From contig CANQJY010000030.1 of assembly GCA_947624365.1 (NCBI GenBank), positions 1-10,754 on the forward strand: a DNA stretch of 10,754 nt, given 5' to 3'. Below, one piece after another: positions 7,297 through 10,754 of the stretch. Every line of letters starts with the position of its first letter. Within the stretch, counting starts at the first letter, position 1. A program made the position numbers and the translations under genes. A model generated the notes under the pieces. It ran no database searches, was not told the DNA's origin, and saw only the letters and a program-made list of their open reading frames with translations. The stretch comes from an uncultured Clostridia bacterium. GTDB taxonomy: Bacteria; Bacillota; Clostridia; TANB77; CAG-508.

Positions 7297-8287
7297 ATGA
7301 AACAAATTGCTATTATAGGAAGTGGTAGCTGGGGTGTTGCATTAGCAACTCATTTAGCAAATAATGGACACAAAATAAAAATATGGTCATTTTTAGAAGA
7401 AGAAAGAGATTTAATTAATAATGAAAGAAGATGTAAATTTTTACCTGATTTAAAAATACCAGAAAATATTGTATGCTCAACAAATTTTGAAGAAGTTATT
7501 AGAGATACAGATTTTATATTACATGTTACACCATCAAAATTCACAAGAGAAACATTTAAACAATATAAGCAATATGTAGGAACTAAACCTGTAATTATAT
7601 GTTCAAAAGGATTTGAAAGAGATACAATGAAAACATTAGATGAAGTTATTACAGAAGAAATGCCAGAAGTAAAAGTTGGTGTTTTATCAGGACCAAGTCA
7701 TGCAGAAGAAGTATCCATTGCTTTACCGACTTTACTTGTTGTTGCATCTTTAGATAAACAAGTAAGAGAGGAAGTTCAAGAAGCATTTATGTGCCCTCAT
7801 ATGAGAGTTTATACATCAACAGATGTAAAAGGTGTTGAATTAGGAGGAGCTTTAAAAAATATTATCGCATTTTGTGCTGGAGTTACAGCAGGTATAGGCT
7901 TTGGAGATAATACATTTGCGGCATTAATAACAAGAGGATTAGAAGAAATTTCTCGATTAGGAGTAGCAATTGGTCGGAAGAAAAGAAACTTTTTATGGAT
8001 TAAGTGGACTAGGAGATTTAGTTGTTACTTGTTTGAGCAAACATAGTAGAAATAGAAAAGCAGGAGTATTAATTGGACAAGGAAAAACATTGGAAGAAGC
8101 AAAAAAAGAAGTTGGAATGGTAATTGAAAGTATAGAAAATATTGATGTTGCATATGCTTTAAGTAAAAGATATAATATTGAAGTACCAATTATTGATACA
8201 GCATATGATGTAATATATAACAAACTAGATGCTAAATTAGCAGTACAAAAATTAATGACAAGAGAAAAGAAAATGGAAATGAACTAA
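7297..8287 (+). CDS. gpsA: NAD(P)-dependent glycerol-3-phosphate dehydrogenase, apparent frameshift
   Basis: GpsA reduces dihydroxyacetone phosphate to sn-glycerol-3-phosphate, the backbone for phospholipids and the substrate of PlsY encoded just upstream. The first frame gives the Rossmann motif GSGSWG (8-13), SKGFERDT (103-110), LSGPSHAEE (130-138) and GGALKN (183-188) with the conserved catalytic lysine K187. It then continues to residue G226. There the frame breaks: the uninterrupted frame goes on only to a stop at 8044-8046, while the next frame continues the family sequence KETFYGLSGLGDLVVTC to 8287. Removing one base, T7974 or C7975, gives IGGRKETF, which fits the GG-x3-TF spacing of Bacillus GpsA. 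Joined, the protein would be 329 aa, a normal length. AGAAGGAGG (7283-7291) precedes the ATG. It is either a true frameshift or a sequence error; an error is favoured because the rest is well conserved and the enzyme is normally needed. Confidence 0.93.
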
Positions 8288-8347
8288 AAAATGAATAAAA
8301 TAAAAAATATTAGTAATACTAAAAATGAAAAAAAGGAGGAATTATCA

Positions 8348-8869
8348 ATGGAATTTTTTGATAAATTAGGAAAAAAAGCAAGTGAAGCGTACAAATTAAC
8401 AGCAGATAAAACAGGTAAAATAGCAAAAGAAGCAAAATTGAAAATAAGAATGAACGATTTAAAAAATCAAGTAAATGATATTTATAAAGAAATTGGTAAA
8501 AAAGTATATGAAAAACATATCAGAGAAGAAAATATTGACATAAAAAAAGAGTTAGAAGAAGAATGTACACAAATTGATGTTTTGAGCTCAGAAATAGAAG
8601 ACATTTTAAAACAATGTAGAGAATTAAAAGATAAAAGACAATGTCAAAAATGTCATACAGAAATTGATAAAGAAGCAAAGTTTTGTCCAGAATGTGGAGA
8701 AAAACAAGAAGAACCAATAAAGGAAGCAGAATTACTACAAGACCCAGAAGAAAGTGGAACAGAAACACAAGAAGAAATAGAAGATGATGAATATATAGAT
8801 TCAGAAATAGAAGAAAGTAAGGATAATCTAGAAAAAACAGTAGAAATCGAATCAGATGTAGAAGAATAG
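8348..8869 (+). CDS. Small zinc-ribbon protein with helical N terminus and acidic tail
   Basis: The function is not known. The first 95 or so residues are Lys/Glu-rich and strongly helical, probably coiled coil. A short zinc ribbon follows: C99-x2-C102, ten residues, then C113-P-E-C116-G, a pattern able to bind one zinc ion. The tail (117-173) is very acidic, with many Glu and a few Asp. No signal peptide or membrane segment is seen, so it is likely cytosolic. Comparable zinc-ribbon proteins are common in Clostridia without an assigned role. I choose the ATG at 8348 (173 aa) because AAAAAGGAGG lies seven to eight bases upstream; the in-frame ATG at 8291 has no ribosome binding site. It lies 60 bases after gpsA and is probably on the same transcript. 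Confidence 0.85.
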   Translation: MEFFDKLGKKASEAYKLTADKTGKIAKEAKLKIRMNDLKNQVNDIYKEIGKKVYEKHIREENIDIKKELEEECTQIDVLSSEIEDILKQCRELKDKRQCQKCHTEIDKEAKFCPECGEKQEEPIKEAELLQDPEESGTETQEEIEDDEYIDSEIEESKDNLEKTVEIESDVEE

Positions 8870-8900
8870 TGTTTGTCCCCAAATAAACAAGGAGGAAATT

Positions 8901-9338
8901 ATGAGAATTGTTGTACAAAGAGTAAAAAAAGCAAATGTAGAAGTAGAAGGAAAAATTGTCGGAGAAATTGAAAAAGGATTTCTTGTTTTACTGGGGATTA
9001 CACATACTGATACAAAAGAAGATGCAAATTACTTAGCAAAAAAATTATGTAATTTGCGTGTTTTTGAAGATGAAAATGAAAAAATGAATTTAAATATTAA
9101 GCAAGTAAATGGAAAATTATTAATTATATCGCAATTTACTTTATATGCCAATTGCAAAGATGGAAATAGACCTTCTTTTACAGAAGCTGCAAAGCCAGAT
9201 ACTGCAAACGAATTATATGAATATTTTTGCAATCAATGTAAAGATTATGAAATAGAAGTACAAAAGGGAATATTTGGCGCAAATATGCAAGTAAACTTAA
9301 CAAATGATGGACCTGTTACAATTGCAATAGAAAGTTAA
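8901..9338 (+). CDS. dtd: D-aminoacyl-tRNA deacylase
   Basis: Dtd frees tRNA from wrongly attached D-amino acids (and glycine on tRNA-Ala), a proofreading step after aminoacylation. The 145 aa are the standard length. The family signatures are present: MRIVVQRVKKA at the start, SQFTLYA (77-83), NRPSF (89-93) and the cross-subunit Gly-Pro motif NDGPVTI (135-141) with G137 and P138. It works in the cytosol as a homodimer. AAGGAGG (8889-8895) lies five bases before the ATG. It follows the zinc-ribbon gene by 31 bases and ends three bases before the convergent gene on the other strand. No terminator is visible between them. Confidence 0.97.
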   Translation: MRIVVQRVKKANVEVEGKIVGEIEKGFLVLLGITHTDTKEDANYLAKKLCNLRVFEDENEKMNLNIKQVNGKLLIISQFTLYANCKDGNRPSFTEAAKPDTANELYEYFCNQCKDYEIEVQKGIFGANMQVNLTNDGPVTIAIES

Positions 9339-9341
9339 AAA

Positions 9342-9617
9342 TCAATAAGGAAATCGTTCAAATAAATATTTTATAATATCATTACCATTTTCATTCGTAA
9401 CATGAATATAAACATCTTTATCCAACGATATCCACATATTTAATTTATATAGATCAATATTATCAATATATATGCCAATAATGTCAGCAATTTCGACAGG
9501 ATTAGCATATTTTTTTTCCCATCTTTTTTTCTTCTCTAATCCAAAATCAGTATTATAAAATCGACTCAAAAAGTCATTTAATTGATTAGGACTTTCACTA
9601 AACAAATTTACTGTCAT
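9342..9617 (-). CDS. Conserved-looking small protein of unknown function
   Basis: I do not recognise a domain. The 91-residue product is soluble and mixed alpha/beta: an N-terminal helix region (LFSESPNQLNDFLSRFY), a Lys/Trp-rich turn (KKKRWEKKY), a NPVEIADIIGIYIDN helix, then WISLDKDVYIHVTNEN strands and a closing helix ending in LFERFPY. The ratio of aromatic to charged residues looks like a true folded protein, not a shadow frame. I choose the ATG at 9615-9617 because AAGGAG lies ten bases upstream on the minus strand; a longer frame to 9671 would add a hydrophobic stretch with no ribosome binding site. It is convergent with dtd and divergent from the next gene, so it is its own transcription unit. 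Confidence 0.75.
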   Translation of the reverse strand: MTVNLFSESPNQLNDFLSRFYNTDFGLEKKKRWEKKYANPVEIADIIGIYIDNIDLYKLNMWISLDKDVYIHVTNENGNDIIKYLFERFPY

Positions 9618-9673
9618 GATGTAGAATCTCCTTAACAAAATTTCTATTAATAATATGACCCAAAAATTCAAAT

Positions 9674-9682
9674 ACTATAACA
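9674..9682 (-). promoter_or_regulatory. Candidate extended -10 promoter of the minus-strand gene
   Basis: Read on the minus strand this is TGTTATAGT, an extended -10 element (TG-T-TATAGT, 5/6 to TATAAT). No good -35 is seen at the right spacing. Transcription would start near 9667 and leave about 50 bases before the chosen ATG, which agrees with the shorter form of the gene. Confidence 0.3.
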
Positions 9683-9759
9683 AATTATTAAAATGCAAAT
9701 ATGTATAAATCTGATAAAATTGGAAATGCTAGTAAAAAATAAAAAGGAGTGTAAAGGAT

Positions 9760-10754
9760 TTGAAAAAATATAGAACATTTGCCTATATATTTATAGCAAT
9801 ATTTATTGTTTTAGCAATTGCTTTCGTATCATATCAAGTTATGTCATCTAATCCAACTAAACAAGAAGAGATGAAAGAAAAGTCAAAAACAGAAATTAAT
9901 TATATTGAAAGTAGAATGTTGACATTATTTAATTATATGAACAACATTCAATTTGAAAATTATAAAATTTCTATTAGTGAGGTAACCCCTGGATCATCAG
10001 GTAAAAGTAGTGAAAAAAGTACAGAAGATAGTTCACAATCGGGTGAAGGTGGTATGGGAGAAGAAACTAAAAGTGGTTCAAATGATAGCAAAGATAGTAC
10101 TACAAGTGGAAGTGAAAGCTCAAGCGAAACCTCTGGAAGTAGTAGTGAATCGGAAAATGGAGAATCTGGAGGAAGTAGTAGCAGTAGTTCTGACAAAAGT
10201 TCGGAAAATACAACTACAACATATCAACTAAAACCAACAGGAGTTTTGCTTAGTGATAAAGAAATTGATTGGGATAAAATAAAAAAAGAAATTGAAAGTA
10301 TATATATATCAATTCCAACAATAACTTTAGATTTATATCAAACAGACATTGAAGATCAAGATATTTTAAACTTTAATACAGAATTTGATACATTAACTAA
10401 AGTAATAGAAGAACAAAACAAAGCAAATACATTAATGCAATTAGTAAAAGTATATGAAAATGTCGTAAAATTCACAGAAAAGATTGCAGATGAGCAAGAA
10501 AAAGTAGTTTCAAAAACAAAATTAAATATATATCGTGCATATAGTAAATTAGATGATGATAAGTGGGATGAAATTTCAAAAGATATGCAATCAGCAATAG
10601 AAGAATTTACAAAATTGCTAACACGGAACAGAAATAAAAGATGAAAAACAATATTCTATTAACAAAGTATATGTTATGCTAAGTGAATTACAAAAATCTA
10701 CAGAACAAAAAGATTCACAAATTTTTTTGATAAAATATAAAAATACGCTAGAAG
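9760..10754 (+). CDS. Membrane-anchored protein with Ser-rich linker, apparent frameshift, runs off the window
   Basis: The function is not known. A basic start (KKYR) and one hydrophobic segment (about residues 7-28) form a signal anchor with no lipobox cysteine, so the bulk is probably outside the cell or at the membrane face. A short helical part (35-70) leads into a Ser/Gly/Glu low-complexity linker (77-154), then a helical domain from about 160 with several Lys/Glu-rich helices. The uninterrupted frame stops at 10642-10644 after 294 aa, but from 10625 the next frame is open to the window edge (43 codons, beginning GTEIKDEKQYSINKVYVMLS), with the same style of helix. One extra base within 10621-10624 would explain this. 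The start is TTG at 9760, ten bases after AAGGAG (9744-9749). Confidence 0.75.
9988..10221 (+). repeat. Low-complexity Ser/Gly/Glu-coding tract
   Basis: About 78 codons made mostly of AGT, TCA, GGA and GAA in irregular order encode a flexible linker between the membrane anchor and the helical domain of the last gene. It has no fixed repeat unit, but AGT-rich runs such as 10138-10149 and 10172-10188 could be prone to slippage and length change. The overlapping second forward frame here is a shadow. Confidence 0.7.

Noticed and set aside
8520..8918. 132-codon Leu/Phe-rich open frame on the minus strand
   Set aside because: It mirrors the Glu/Lys-rich codons of the zinc-ribbon gene (GAA read as TTC), so the apparent hydrophobic protein is an artefact.
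10010..10231. 73-codon plus-strand frame inside the last gene
   Set aside because: It is a Lys/Val-rich shadow of the Ser-rich repeat tract in a second frame.

Overview
The window is AT-rich DNA with strong AGGAGG-type ribosome binding sites and tightly packed genes. It reads as a low-GC, Gram-positive, endospore-forming member of the Clostridia; an uncultured gut-type lineage is a guess from composition and gene style. The decisive marker is a complete eight-gene spoIIIA operon (spoIIIAA to spoIIIAH), which encodes the mother-cell part of the SpoIIIA-SpoIIQ channel between mother cell and forespore.

Layout. Positions 1-29 may hold the last codons of an upstream gene, followed by an AT-rich terminator hairpin (about 43-97). 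The spoIIIA operon fills 135-5131, with gaps of 9-17 bases or overlaps throughout, and ends in a clear rho-independent terminator whose stem contains the spoIIIAH stop codon. A housekeeping block follows on the same strand: der (ribosome assembly GTPase), plsY (acyl-phosphate glycerol-3-phosphate acyltransferase, overlapping der) and gpsA (glycerol-3-phosphate dehydrogenase). GpsA makes the glycerol-3-phosphate that PlsY acylates, so these two are consecutive steps of phospholipid synthesis. A 115-bp near-perfect inverted repeat that looks like a REPIN (paired REP sequences) or MITE lies between plsY and gpsA. After gpsA come a small zinc-ribbon protein, dtd (D-aminoacyl-tRNA deacylase), a 91-residue unknown gene on the minus strand, and an unknown membrane-anchored protein with a Ser-rich linker that runs off the window.

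Two genes carry apparent single-base insertions that break the frame: gpsA (near 7974) and the last gene (near 10622). In both the downstream frame continues the protein sensibly, so these are either real frameshifts or sequence errors.

I see no convincing new defence, mobile or biosynthetic system. The items most worth a second look are the REPIN-like element, the paired frameshifts and the two unknown genes at the right end. No tRNA, rRNA or CRISPR was seen, and no gene-free stretch exceeds 300 bases.
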